The notes beneath the pieces are model-generated. The model made no database searches. It was not told where the DNA came from and saw only the letters and a program-made list of their open reading frames with translations. DNA of 5,925 bases from contig JAICPV010000165.1 of NCBI GenBank assembly GCA_025929655.1, positions 1 through 5,925 on the forward strand, written 5' to 3'. Positions 1 to 5,925 of the stretch are shown here, one piece after another (positions within the stretch are counted from its first letter, which is position 1; each line of letters begins with the position of its first letter). This stretch comes from Pyrinomonadaceae bacterium. GTDB lineage: Bacteria; Acidobacteriota; Blastocatellia; Pyrinomonadales; Pyrinomonadaceae. Made by a program: the position numbers and the translations under genes.

Positions 1-1295
1 AATGTCGCATTCTTGTCGATGAATTCCGAGATCCGGGGTAGCCTGTTGACGTCGTTTAGATCGTCCTCCCCGTAATTGCCCGGGGCCTTATCCGAAGCGG
101 CCAGAAAGCCGAACGAAGTTTTCCCGATCTTGCCTGTAAGCTTTGCGGCGAAATCGGGATCGACAATGTTGCGGGAATAATACACCGCGATGGGTGTCGA
201 GAAGACATCTGCCCCCTCGAGGAAGAACGGCCGCTTTTCCTGGAAAAAGATCGGAAATCTTTGGTTCGCAGTAACCACCGGTGCATCCGCTTCGATCTCG
301 GCAAAATCGGGATTATAAGCCGCATCCAAAGTAATGTTTGGAGTGATCGTGTATTTCAAAGTGACGCCGAGGTCCTGCTTGATCGGATCATTCACGAAGC
401 GCTCACCGACGAACCCCCCGAGATTTGGCGTTCCGACAGGCCCGGTCACGAATACTTTGGCCCTATGGCTCGTTTGGCTAAGCGTAATGCTTGGAACGAC
501 GTCGAGGGTACGTTCGAATTTGATATCGTCGAGGCCGCTTATCTTTCCGTGTTTAACGAGAAAGCCCGATATATTCCGATCATCAGGAAGCCACTGATCA
601 AACTCGTCGTTGAAACGGTCGATATTGCGTGCGACGTTAAATCCCCATAATTTCCCTTTTCCGGCGGCGTATCTAAGAGATTTAAAAGGAATTTTAACCT
701 CTACGGACCAGCCCCAGTCTTCGATAACTCCCTTCGATTCCATCAGGATATCGACCGAGAAATCGGCGCCCTGTCCTTCGGTAAAGATGCCGTCCTGCTG
801 GACTCCGTATGGATTAAAGCCGAGTACGTACGCCCGCCGCTGGTCGTTGTAGGTATCCAACCAAACGCGGACGTTGTCTTCATTGAACACATTGTCGCGT
901 TTAGCGACCGAGGCGTTGACCTTTCCCTGTTCGTCCCAGCACCTGAACGCGATGTACAGGTTGTACTCGTCGTAAAGCATATAAGCTTCGGTCGGCTTTG
1001 ACGGAGCCACATTGTTACCCGGAGCGGTTTGATAGAAATCCTTGAAAACAGCGGCAGTCTTCCAGACATCTTCGTCGGGTTTGCCGTCGATGTTGATCGC
1101 AGTCGTGATCTTTGGGACATTGATCGGTACTTTCTTTTCCGGCGGGATCTCGATCGCCTTGGTCGATTCCTTTTTAATGTCGTCTTTTGCGGCAGTGGAG
1201 GAGTTCGTGGATGTCGTCGCTGTACCGTTCGTCTGTGCCGAGACCGAGAGGCAGAAAAGCGAAAGAAAACAAAGCAATATATATAGCTTTTTCAT
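1..1295 (-). CDS. DUF5916-family exported protein with N-terminal CBM9-like domain (C-terminus beyond the left edge)
   Basis: The reading frame is open from the ATG at 1295 to the window edge, giving 431 visible codons with no stop. Residues 1-20 form a clear Sec signal peptide (MKK, a hydrophobic core, then SVSA before QT, a good signal peptidase I site). Residues 21-48 are a Thr/Ser/Asn-rich spacer. Residues about 58-255 resemble a family 9 carbohydrate-binding-like beta sandwich: DGKPDEDVW at 70-78, a YNLYIAFRCWD strand at 111-121, and VRVWLDTYNDQRRAYVLGFN at 142-161. From about 260 the DUF5916 region begins, with the hallmark segments NPDFAEIEAD (328-337) and FFQEKRPFFLEGADVF (350-365). 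In this family the C-terminal part is predicted to be an outer-membrane beta barrel; full-length members usually run to 700-900 residues, so roughly half is missing here. The start is supported by AGGTG at 1301-1305 (minus strand), five bases before the ATG. The protein is likely at the outer membrane; its ligand is unknown. It lies 131 bp downstream of the co-directional solenoid gene. Confidence 0.92.
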   Translation of the reverse strand, partial: MKKLYILLCFLSLFCLSVSAQTNGTATTSTNSSTAAKDDIKKESTKAIEIPPEKKVPINVPKITTAINIDGKPDEDVWKTAAVFKDFYQTAPGNNVAPSKPTEAYMLYDEYNLYIAFRCWDEQGKVNASVAKRDNVFNEDNVRVWLDTYNDQRRAYVLGFNPYGVQQDGIFTEGQGADFSVDILMESKGVIEDWGWSVEVKIPFKSLRYAAGKGKLWGFNVARNIDRFNDEFDQWLPDDRNISGFLVKHGKISGLDDIKFERTLDVVPSITLSQTSHRAKVFVTGPVGTPNLGGFVGERFVNDPIKQDLGVTLKYTITPNITLDAAYNPDFAEIEADAPVVTANQRFPIFFQEKRPFFLEGADVFSTPIAVYYSRNIVDPDFAAKLTGKIGKTSFGFLAASDKAPGNYGEDDLNDVNRLPRISEFIDKNAT

Positions 1296-1300
1296 TAGTG

Positions 1301-1305
1301 CACCT
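1301..1305 (-). promoter_or_regulatory. Ribosome binding site of the DUF5916 gene
   Basis: The minus strand reads AGGTG followed by CACTA and the ATG at 1295, a five-base spacing. It fixes the start that places the signal peptide at the very N-terminus. Confidence 0.65.
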
Positions 1306-1426
1306 GAACAATGGCAGTTATATGAAGTAAAAGGGCCGTCTGCGAAACGTCCTGTGACTAAAACGCCCGTTCGGTCAAAAAGTTTCCAAACTAGTAAATA
1401 AAATCCAGCTTAGTTCCTTGGCTCCG

Positions 1427-3295
1427 TCAGTTCGTATCGATCCTCGCCTGATTTCTAACAACGAGCTGCCCTTCCGCAAATTCGAATTCGTATTTCGGTC
1501 CGCCGGAACCTAGACGCCATTTTCGATCGCCGTCGCGCACTATATTCAGTCCTTCAGATTGGATCGCAGTGTTGGTCGATATAGTTGCATTTTGCGTAGA
1601 CCGCATTGTAAGGGTAACGTTCGCGTCCGATGCAGATCCCGAGATCTTTGCGAATTCGCCTTCCAGGTAGACATCCGAGTCGGTTGTGGTGAAATCCAGT
1701 TCGCCGCGAAATCCTATTATCCGGATAAGTCCGTCCTCCGACCTTAGTTTCAACGAGCCTTCCGAATCGCGAACGCTTACCCCGCCGTTCGTGCCGGTGA
1801 CGTCGAGCTTCCCGGAAATGCCCTCGACCCGGATATCTTGTTCTGTCGTTACCGAAACGTCCGCTTTCCGCGGAACGTAAACTTCGATCCGGAAGCGGTT
1901 TTGGTGTCCCCAAAGTTCAACAGGCGAACGGGAATTACTCACAACTTTTATGTTGACGGCGTTATCCGTCGCATTCTGCGTTACCTTAAGTGCGTGTTCT
2001 CTGGCGAATCGCTCTTCGGTCAATACATATTTCACCGTTTGCTGGTCCCATCCCCGCACTTTCACCGAGCACATTGCAGCGTCGACGTTTATTTTCGGTG
2101 TGCCTTTCACTTCGAACGACGCGGTACGCTGCTCGACAGCTACGGGCGTCGACGACCACATCGCCTCACCAAACTCGATCGGAACTCCTGCCTGTTTAAA
2201 ACCTTCTGCGAAGACTTTTTTGAATTCCTTTTCGTCCAGCTTAATTTTGACGTCGGGCAACTCATGCTTCTTCATTTTTTCGGCCTGATCCTGGGCCTTC
2301 TCTAGATCCTTCTGGGTCGCCCTTGCGCTTCGCTCGGCAGTTCTCGCAGCTCGATTGACCGATGAAGCGACAGCCTCGCCTGTCACGACGTCCGCAGATT
2401 CAGAAACTTCAACTTCATCGTCTTCCCCGCCCTTGGAATCGAGCAGGTTGGTCACCGAATTGAGACTTTTCCCGTCCTTTTTCCTGATGATGTAAAGATT
2501 CCCGTTCACCGTGGTCAAATGAAGGGGAATCGCACCCGTGCCAAGCCTTCCATGAAGATCGCGTCCTACGTGCTTACCTTTCTTTACGGGAAGGCCGAAG
2601 TCATTTCCGATCTCGCCATTTCGCGAATCTGCTCTCAATGTTGCATTTGCGTCCGACGGGATCTCCAATTTGACTCGCCCGTTCACCGTTTCAAGCGCGA
2701 CCGAGTCGACCGATTCGAGGTCGTCGAAAATGCTCTTTAACTCACCGTTTACCGTGGAGAGCCTGGAAGTGCCGCGCAGATTGCGGGTGATCACATTCCC
2801 ATTTATCGCGGAGATCTTCGTGATGTTGGTAAAATTCGAAGCCGAGACATTTCCGTTCATTGATTCAATTTCGCTGAGGACCGCATTGCGGGGGATCTTC
2901 AAACGAAAGTGGACTTCGATCCTTCGGTTGCGGAAATATTCGTACGACCCATCGGTGTGCCCTTTTTTGATCGACGCTTCAATGCGGATCTGGTCGCGTT
3001 TTGAGTTGATGTTGATGTCGATCAGGTCGAGACTTTCCTGGCTATCTCCGTGCTTTGTAATTTCAACCTGTACCTCGTTACGTTCCCACGCTTCTAATAT
3101 GATGGGGCCGTTGATATTCGACACGCTCACCCGCCCGCTCGCGCTCAGCGGATAGGTCTGGCTGAACTTTTCAACCAAGTCGCCCGCGGGCCGAATAGCC
3201 GCTTCTGGAGCAATGTCGTCCAGCATTGGCAAATTAATATCGCTGCCGTTTGAAAACAGCAGACCCGCAACAAAGATCGTATAAAGCCAGCTCAT
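1427..3295 (-). CDS. Exported double-solenoid DUF4097 (putative adhesin-like) protein
   Basis: This is a 622-residue protein. Residues 4-15 are a short hydrophobic stretch after MSWL, consistent with a weak signal peptide or N-terminal anchor. Residues about 52-272 form a DUF4097-type beta solenoid with Asn-Gly turns at 62, 147, 165, 183, 205, 226 and 264, each followed by a short beta strand (for example INGNV, VNGEL, VNGRV). Residues about 285-300 are acidic, and about 305-345 are Ala/Arg/Glu/Lys-rich and look helical, probably a coiled coil. A second beta-rich DUF4097-like region spans about 388-616, with regular turn-strand units at 500-560 (TNGGVSV, EGSLKL, DGLIRI, GELDF). DUF4097 proteins are annotated as putative adhesins, but the biochemical role is not established. 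I infer a cell-envelope location. GGGGAG at 3303-3308 lies seven bases before the ATG and supports this start. It is the first gene after the divergent promoter region and may be co-transcribed with the DUF5916 gene. Confidence 0.9.
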   Translation of the reverse strand: MSWLYTIFVAGLLFSNGSDINLPMLDDIAPEAAIRPAGDLVEKFSQTYPLSASGRVSVSNINGPIILEAWERNEVQVEITKHGDSQESLDLIDININSKRDQIRIEASIKKGHTDGSYEYFRNRRIEVHFRLKIPRNAVLSEIESMNGNVSASNFTNITKISAINGNVITRNLRGTSRLSTVNGELKSIFDDLESVDSVALETVNGRVKLEIPSDANATLRADSRNGEIGNDFGLPVKKGKHVGRDLHGRLGTGAIPLHLTTVNGNLYIIRKKDGKSLNSVTNLLDSKGGEDDEVEVSESADVVTGEAVASSVNRAARTAERSARATQKDLEKAQDQAEKMKKHELPDVKIKLDEKEFKKVFAEGFKQAGVPIEFGEAMWSSTPVAVEQRTASFEVKGTPKINVDAAMCSVKVRGWDQQTVKYVLTEERFAREHALKVTQNATDNAVNIKVVSNSRSPVELWGHQNRFRIEVYVPRKADVSVTTEQDIRVEGISGKLDVTGTNGGVSVRDSEGSLKLRSEDGLIRIIGFRGELDFTTTDSDVYLEGEFAKISGSASDANVTLTMRSTQNATISTNTAIQSEGLNIVRDGDRKWRLGSGGPKYEFEFAEGQLVVRNQARIDTN

Positions 3296-3302
3296 AATTG
3301 CT

Positions 3303-3308
3303 CTCCCC
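3303..3308 (-). promoter_or_regulatory. Ribosome binding site of the DUF4097 gene
   Basis: The minus strand carries GGGGAG seven bases upstream of the ATG at 3295. This is a strong Shine-Dalgarno match at normal spacing and decides the start of the 622-residue protein. Confidence 0.75.
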
Positions 3309-3318
3309 GGTGATATTG

Positions 3319-3408
3319 AACACAGAATTCGGGCGCTCTAAGTCTAAAACACCGGTTCATTTGGATTTATGACACATTTGATGCAAAAACACAGGGTTTT
3401 AACACAGG
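3319..3408. repeat. Repeated AACACAG octamers upstream of the DUF4097 gene
   Basis: AACACAGA occurs at 3319-3326, AACACAGG at 3388-3395 and AACACAGG again at 3401-3408; a near copy, AACACCGG, lies at 3349-3356. The last two perfect copies are 13 bases apart, start to start. All are in the same orientation and lie 24-113 bases upstream of the ATG at 3295, where a regulator binding site would be expected. That they bind a regulator is inference; chance clustering in AT-rich DNA is possible. Confidence 0.35.
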
Positions 3409-3468
3409 AAATTGTACGAACGAAATGACGTTTACACTGGGGCAACAATTTGATAGCGTAATAGTCAA

Positions 3469-3484
3469 CCTTTCTTCCGAAAGG
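3469..3484. repeat. Small perfect inverted repeat next to a Shine-Dalgarno-like sequence
   Basis: CCTTTC (3469-3474) and GAAAGG (3479-3484) are perfect complements around a TTCC loop. On the plus strand the right arm overlaps AAAGGAG (3480-3486), a strong Shine-Dalgarno-like sequence. No start codon with a sensible frame follows at normal distance, and the nearest supported gene on this strand starts at 3659. It could be a leader hairpin, an operator or chance. No run of T follows on either strand, so it is not an intrinsic terminator. Confidence 0.35.
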
Positions 3485-3658
3485 AGATCCAAGACCGCAT
3501 TTTGTTTTGATAGAGATCGTCCGAGCCGTTTTCGACGAGACTTTCGACAATTGCGCGATCACCGGGCTGTATAAGTGGGTCTGCTGTTTGGAAGCGCACA
3601 TATCAAGAAGCTATTATTTAAGTTTGTTTTCTGAGCGGCTTACCGCGCCTACGGGTCA

Positions 3659-4300
3659 ATGATCGACAGCATTATCACATCTGAAAACTCCCGCACGATA
3701 CGCGGCGTGACTTACGAATTGCTTCGGCACCCCTTCCGGATATTGATCCTCAACTGGAATTGGAAGGCCGCGATCATCAGCTCCGTACTACGCGCTCCCA
3801 TTTTCTTTGGTGCGTATTTGGTACATAAGCAAGGATTGCTTATGGCCTTCGCCGCAATGTCTGTGCAATTTGTTTTTCGTGCGATCACCGGAGGGACCAA
3901 CGGCGCCATCATCCAATCCTTTAGCAAGATCGAGCCGGCATGGCATGCTGTGGTAACGATCCCTATTGTGCTCACGGTCGTGATGCACATCGGCGAATGG
4001 TTTTTGCAGGCCGGGTTCGACATGCTCGCCGGAACGAAAGGCAAGACGACCGCCGTCCTGCTTTCGATCCTCGGTTCCGTAATATCGGCCGGCTTCAATC
4101 TATTTGCGATGCGCCGCGGCATTCTTCTCGTCAAAGATGAAAGCCAGCAGTCGTTTTGGCACGACATTAAACAGATGCCCTGGATCGTTTTCGAATTGGT
4201 TTCCTACCCGCTAGTATGGACATTGAAGCGTTCGAAACGGCGAAGCGGCTTTGAAGAAGCTGCTGCATTCGAAGAGCCGGCCGTTTCACAGACCGCGTAA
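3659..4300 (+). CDS. Polytopic inner-membrane protein of unknown function, coupled to ABC permease
   Basis: I do not recognise this 213-residue protein. Hydrophobic segments at about 36-54, 58-76, 95-115 and 131-150 look like membrane helices, and a shorter one at about 173-189 may be a fifth. The N-terminal 35 residues are amphipathic and basic around RHPFR. Between helices two and three lies TGGTNGAIIQSFSKIEPAW (77-95), rich in Gly and possibly a functional loop. The C-terminus is charged and soluble (RSKRRSGFEE, then Glu/Ala-rich). There are no Cys residues and no obvious catalytic motif. The ATG at 3659 is the first possible start after an in-frame stop at 3632 and has no strong Shine-Dalgarno sequence. 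The next in-frame ATG would remove the first helix. Only two bases separate its stop from the following permease start, so the two are very probably translated together and may form one complex. The membrane location is clear; the function is unknown. Confidence 0.82.
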   Translation: MIDSIITSENSRTIRGVTYELLRHPFRILILNWNWKAAIISSVLRAPIFFGAYLVHKQGLLMAFAAMSVQFVFRAITGGTNGAIIQSFSKIEPAWHAVVTIPIVLTVVMHIGEWFLQAGFDMLAGTKGKTTAVLLSILGSVISAGFNLFAMRRGILLVKDESQQSFWHDIKQMPWIVFELVSYPLVWTLKRSKRRSGFEEAAAFEEPAVSQTA

Positions 4301-4302
4301 GA

Positions 4303-5403
4303 ATGTTCGAGCTGATCATCGCCAATCTCACCGTTCGGCCTTTCAGAACTCTAATCAGTATTCTTGGCGTCGCGATCGGCGTCGTCCTCGTCGTCTTGTT
4401 TACCGGGCTTACGGAAGGGATGACGAACGACATGGCGAAACGCGCCGCGAACTGGAAAGCCGAGATCGTATTTACCCGGCCGGGCGCGATGACGAACGAC
4501 AGTTCGAACGCGCCGCTTCATACCGCTTACGCCGAACGACTGGTTCAGATCCCGGGCGTCCAGTCGGCGGTACCCGTTATCCGCTACATCACGTCAAACT
4601 CTAAATCCACGTTCGGGCTCCAGCAGCTCGACGGCGTGGATTGGGAGCCGTTTGCCGCGATGAATGATATGTCGCTGGTAGCCGGTCGTCCCCCGCAAAT
4701 CAACAACGAGATAGTCGTCGATGAGCGACAGTTGGTGCAGGACAACATTAAGCTCGGCGATTCGATACAGCTCTTCGGTAATCGGGAATACACGATCGTC
4801 GGGGTCTATTCGCCTCCGTCGGGTGCCCGGATAAAAATGTCCCTCATCGCAATGCAGGAAGTGTTGGAAGCTCCAAACAAATGCACGTACATTTTGGTCA
4901 AGCTGGCTGACGGTGAAAATGCCGCGACGGTCGCGGAGCGAATAAACCAGGAGCTTCCGGGCAACACCGTCAACCTCACTCAGGACCTGATTATCGACGC
5001 CCAGGAGCGTATACCGGGAGTGAAGACTTTTCTTCGGATTTTGGTCGGGCTCGGCGCGGTCGTAAGTACTGTTTTCGTTTTGCTTTCGATGTATACCACG
5101 ATCACCGAACGCAAGAAGGAGATCGGCATACTCAAGTCGTTGGGTGCTTCCACTCCTTATATAGTTAAGACGATCGAGGGCGAAGCATTCATGATAGGCG
5201 TTTTCGGTATTCTGCTTGGTTTGATTTTGTCGTTCGTCGGGGCCTTCATCATCCGCAACGGTTACGATCTTGCTTTCGAATTCAGCGCAGTGTGGCTGAT
5301 ATGGGCGGTTGTGATCGCGATCGCCGGCAGCCTGGTCGGAGCTCTTTATCCCGCCTGGCGCGCTTCGATCATAGACCCTGTCGAAGTCATGGCGAACGAG
5401 TAA
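4303..5403 (+). CDS. MacB/FtsX-type ABC transporter permease
   Basis: The 366-residue product has the full layout of a type VII (MacB-like) ABC permease. There is one membrane helix at about 16-37 and a large periplasmic MacB core domain at about 38-240. Three C-terminal helices follow at about 244-265, 294-318 and 330-350. The cytoplasmic loop TERKKEIGILKSLGAS (268-283) is the characteristic segment that contacts the ATPase, and the C-terminus PAWRASIIDPVEVMANE (350-366) is the usual end of this family. Such permeases work as dimers with a separate ATPase. They use mechanical movement to drive export or extraction of lipoproteins, peptides or drugs, rather than forming a channel through the membrane. 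No ATPase gene is in the window: a membrane protein precedes it and an opposing gene follows one base after its stop. The start is two bases after the preceding stop, implying coupled translation. The substrate cannot be told from the sequence. Confidence 0.95.
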   Translation: MFELIIANLTVRPFRTLISILGVAIGVVLVVLFTGLTEGMTNDMAKRAANWKAEIVFTRPGAMTNDSSNAPLHTAYAERLVQIPGVQSAVPVIRYITSNSKSTFGLQQLDGVDWEPFAAMNDMSLVAGRPPQINNEIVVDERQLVQDNIKLGDSIQLFGNREYTIVGVYSPPSGARIKMSLIAMQEVLEAPNKCTYILVKLADGENAATVAERINQELPGNTVNLTQDLIIDAQERIPGVKTFLRILVGLGAVVSTVFVLLSMYTTITERKKEIGILKSLGASTPYIVKTIEGEAFMIGVFGILLGLILSFVGAFIIRNGYDLAFEFSAVWLIWAVVIAIAGSLVGALYPAWRASIIDPVEVMANE

Positions 5404-5404
5404 T

Positions 5405-5925
5405 TCACTTCACCTCCTTCGTCCTTATTTCTTCGTTTGGCAGCGGCTTCATAATACGCTTTAATTCAGAGCTCGGCGTTTCCGGGTCGAGCCATTTTTT
5501 GTAGTCGTATTTGTGCAGGATCACGGGCATGCGGTTTTTCGCGTGTATCGGACGCACGACGTCGTTCGCTTCGGTCGTTAATATCACGCCGCAATTGGTT
5601 TTCTCGCCTTTAATCTCGCATTCGCGCGAGATGCCGGCGAAGGCGAAGATCGGTTCGTCGAATTCGAACTCGTACCTCGCCTTTTTCTTGTCCGGCAATT
5701 CCTTCCATTCGTAACAGCCCGTCGCGGGGATCAGCACGCGGCCGTTTTTGAATGCGTCGCGAAACATCGGTACGAAATGCACCGTCTCGCTTTTCGCGTT
5801 GATCACCTTTCGCGTGATGCCTTTGTTGTCGCAATCCTCGATCGTCCAGAAAATGTTTCTCGCTTTATGATCGCGGTCGACCGCGAGAATTTTCGTTCCG
5901 GGAAATATCTCGTTGCTCGGCGTGT
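5405..5925 (-). CDS. SRAP-domain protein (YedK/HMCES family), N-terminus beyond the right edge
   Basis: The frame is open from the right edge to the TGA at 5405-5407, giving 172 visible residues. A GTG at 5806 lies inside the conserved domain (second residue before the NAKSETV motif), so the true start is upstream, outside the window. Family hallmarks, in visible-residue numbering: EIFPGT (5-10), INAKSETV (41-48), LIPATGCYEWK (64-74), FAFAGI (93-98), TTEAN (116-120) and HAKNRMPVIL (127-136). SRAP proteins bind abasic sites in single-stranded DNA and form a covalent link through the Cys at position 2, which shields the lesion during replication. The Asn (42), Glu (72) and His (127) that assist this chemistry are present; the Cys is not visible because it would lie in the missing N-terminus of perhaps 30-40 residues. 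The protein is cytoplasmic. The gene ends one base from the opposing permease gene. Confidence 0.93.
   Translation of the reverse strand, partial: TPSNEIFPGTKILAVDRDHKARNIFWTIEDCDNKGITRKVINAKSETVHFVPMFRDAFKNGRVLIPATGCYEWKELPDKKKARYEFEFDEPIFAFAGISRECEIKGEKTNCGVILTTEANDVVRPIHAKNRMPVILHKYDYKKWLDPETPSSELKRIMKPLPNEEIRTKEVK

Larger units (their letters stand above)
3296..3658. other. Divergent intergenic region, 363 bp, no convincing gene
   Basis: This stretch separates leftward and rightward transcription units, so it should hold promoters in both directions. It is visibly richer in A and T than the flanking genes. It contains repeated AACACAG octamers near the leftward gene and a perfect 6-bp inverted repeat at 3469-3484. 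A TATAAG hexamer at 3570-3575 on the plus strand resembles a -10 element. Its best -35 partner (TCGACA, 3544-3549) is 20 bases away, too far for a standard sigma-70 promoter, so I do not call it. Short open frames on both strands lack ribosome binding sites and recognisable protein features. Confidence 0.6.

Noticed and set aside
261..650. A 129-codon plus-strand frame antisense to the DUF5916 gene
   Set aside because: The opposite strand encodes unmistakable DUF5916/CBM9 motifs over the same bases, so this is a shadow frame.
1317..1322. TATAAC on the minus strand as a -10 element for the DUF5916 gene
   Set aside because: No acceptable -35 hexamer lies at 16-19 bases, so an internal promoter cannot be supported from sequence alone.
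1377..1392. Possible intrinsic terminator after the DUF4097 gene (AGTTTGGAAACT followed by T residues on the minus strand)
   Set aside because: The stem is only four or five AT-rich pairs with a minimal loop, far too weak to call.
1838..2305. A 155-codon plus-strand frame antisense to the DUF4097 gene
   Set aside because: It is a shadow of the well-supported 622-residue frame; its composition is Phe/Cys/Arg-rich without domain features.
3344..3601. An 85-codon open frame on the minus strand within the divergent intergenic region, in the same direction as the DUF4097 gene
   Set aside because: It has no Shine-Dalgarno sequence before its ATG, an unusual Cys- and Lys-rich composition, no recognisable domain, and it covers the probable promoter and repeat region.
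3507..3662. A 51-codon plus-strand frame from TTG, whose TGA overlaps the ATG at 3659 (ATGA arrangement)
   Set aside because: The ATGA overlap is suggestive of coupling, but there is no ATG or GTG start, no ribosome binding site at proper distance, and the peptide shows no protein-like features. Chance is the simpler explanation.
5405..5806. SRAP gene starting at the GTG at 5806
   Set aside because: Conserved family sequence (EIFPGT and the Trp-containing strand) continues in frame upstream to the window edge, so this GTG is internal.

Overview
This 5.9 kb window looks like an ordinary chromosomal stretch from a Gram-negative bacterium of moderate GC. The combination of a DUF5916-type carbohydrate-binding/outer-membrane protein, a large DUF4097 solenoid protein and a MacB-like permease is typical of Acidobacteriota (Blastocatellia-like). 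That placement rests on gene content and style, not on any marker gene, so it is only a moderate-confidence inference.

Layout: two genes run leftward in the left half. The upstream one (3295 to 1427) encodes a 622-residue exported protein with two DUF4097-like beta-solenoid regions joined by a charged, helical linker. The downstream one starts at 1295 and runs off the left edge. It encodes a DUF5916 protein with a clear signal peptide, an N-terminal CBM9-like domain and the start of the C-terminal barrel region. A 363-bp non-coding, relatively AT-rich region (3296-3658) separates these from a rightward pair: a 213-residue polytopic membrane protein of unknown function (3659-4300) and, two bases later, a MacB/FtsX-type ABC permease (4303-5403). 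One base beyond the permease stop, a leftward SRAP (YedK/HMCES-type) gene ends. Its start lies beyond the right edge.

How the genes may work together: the two leftward genes both make exported, beta-rich envelope proteins and may share the promoter in the 3296-3658 region. The rightward pair is almost certainly co-translated and would form an inner-membrane export or lipoprotein-handling complex whose ATPase is encoded elsewhere. The SRAP gene is a housekeeping DNA-damage gene with no evident link to its neighbours.

I looked for CRISPR arrays, tRNA/rRNA genes, insertion sequences, toxin-antitoxin pairs and defence modules and saw none. The least explained elements are the 213-residue membrane protein coupled to an ATPase-less permease, the double-solenoid architecture of the DUF4097 protein, and a set of repeated AACACAG octamers in the divergent promoter region.
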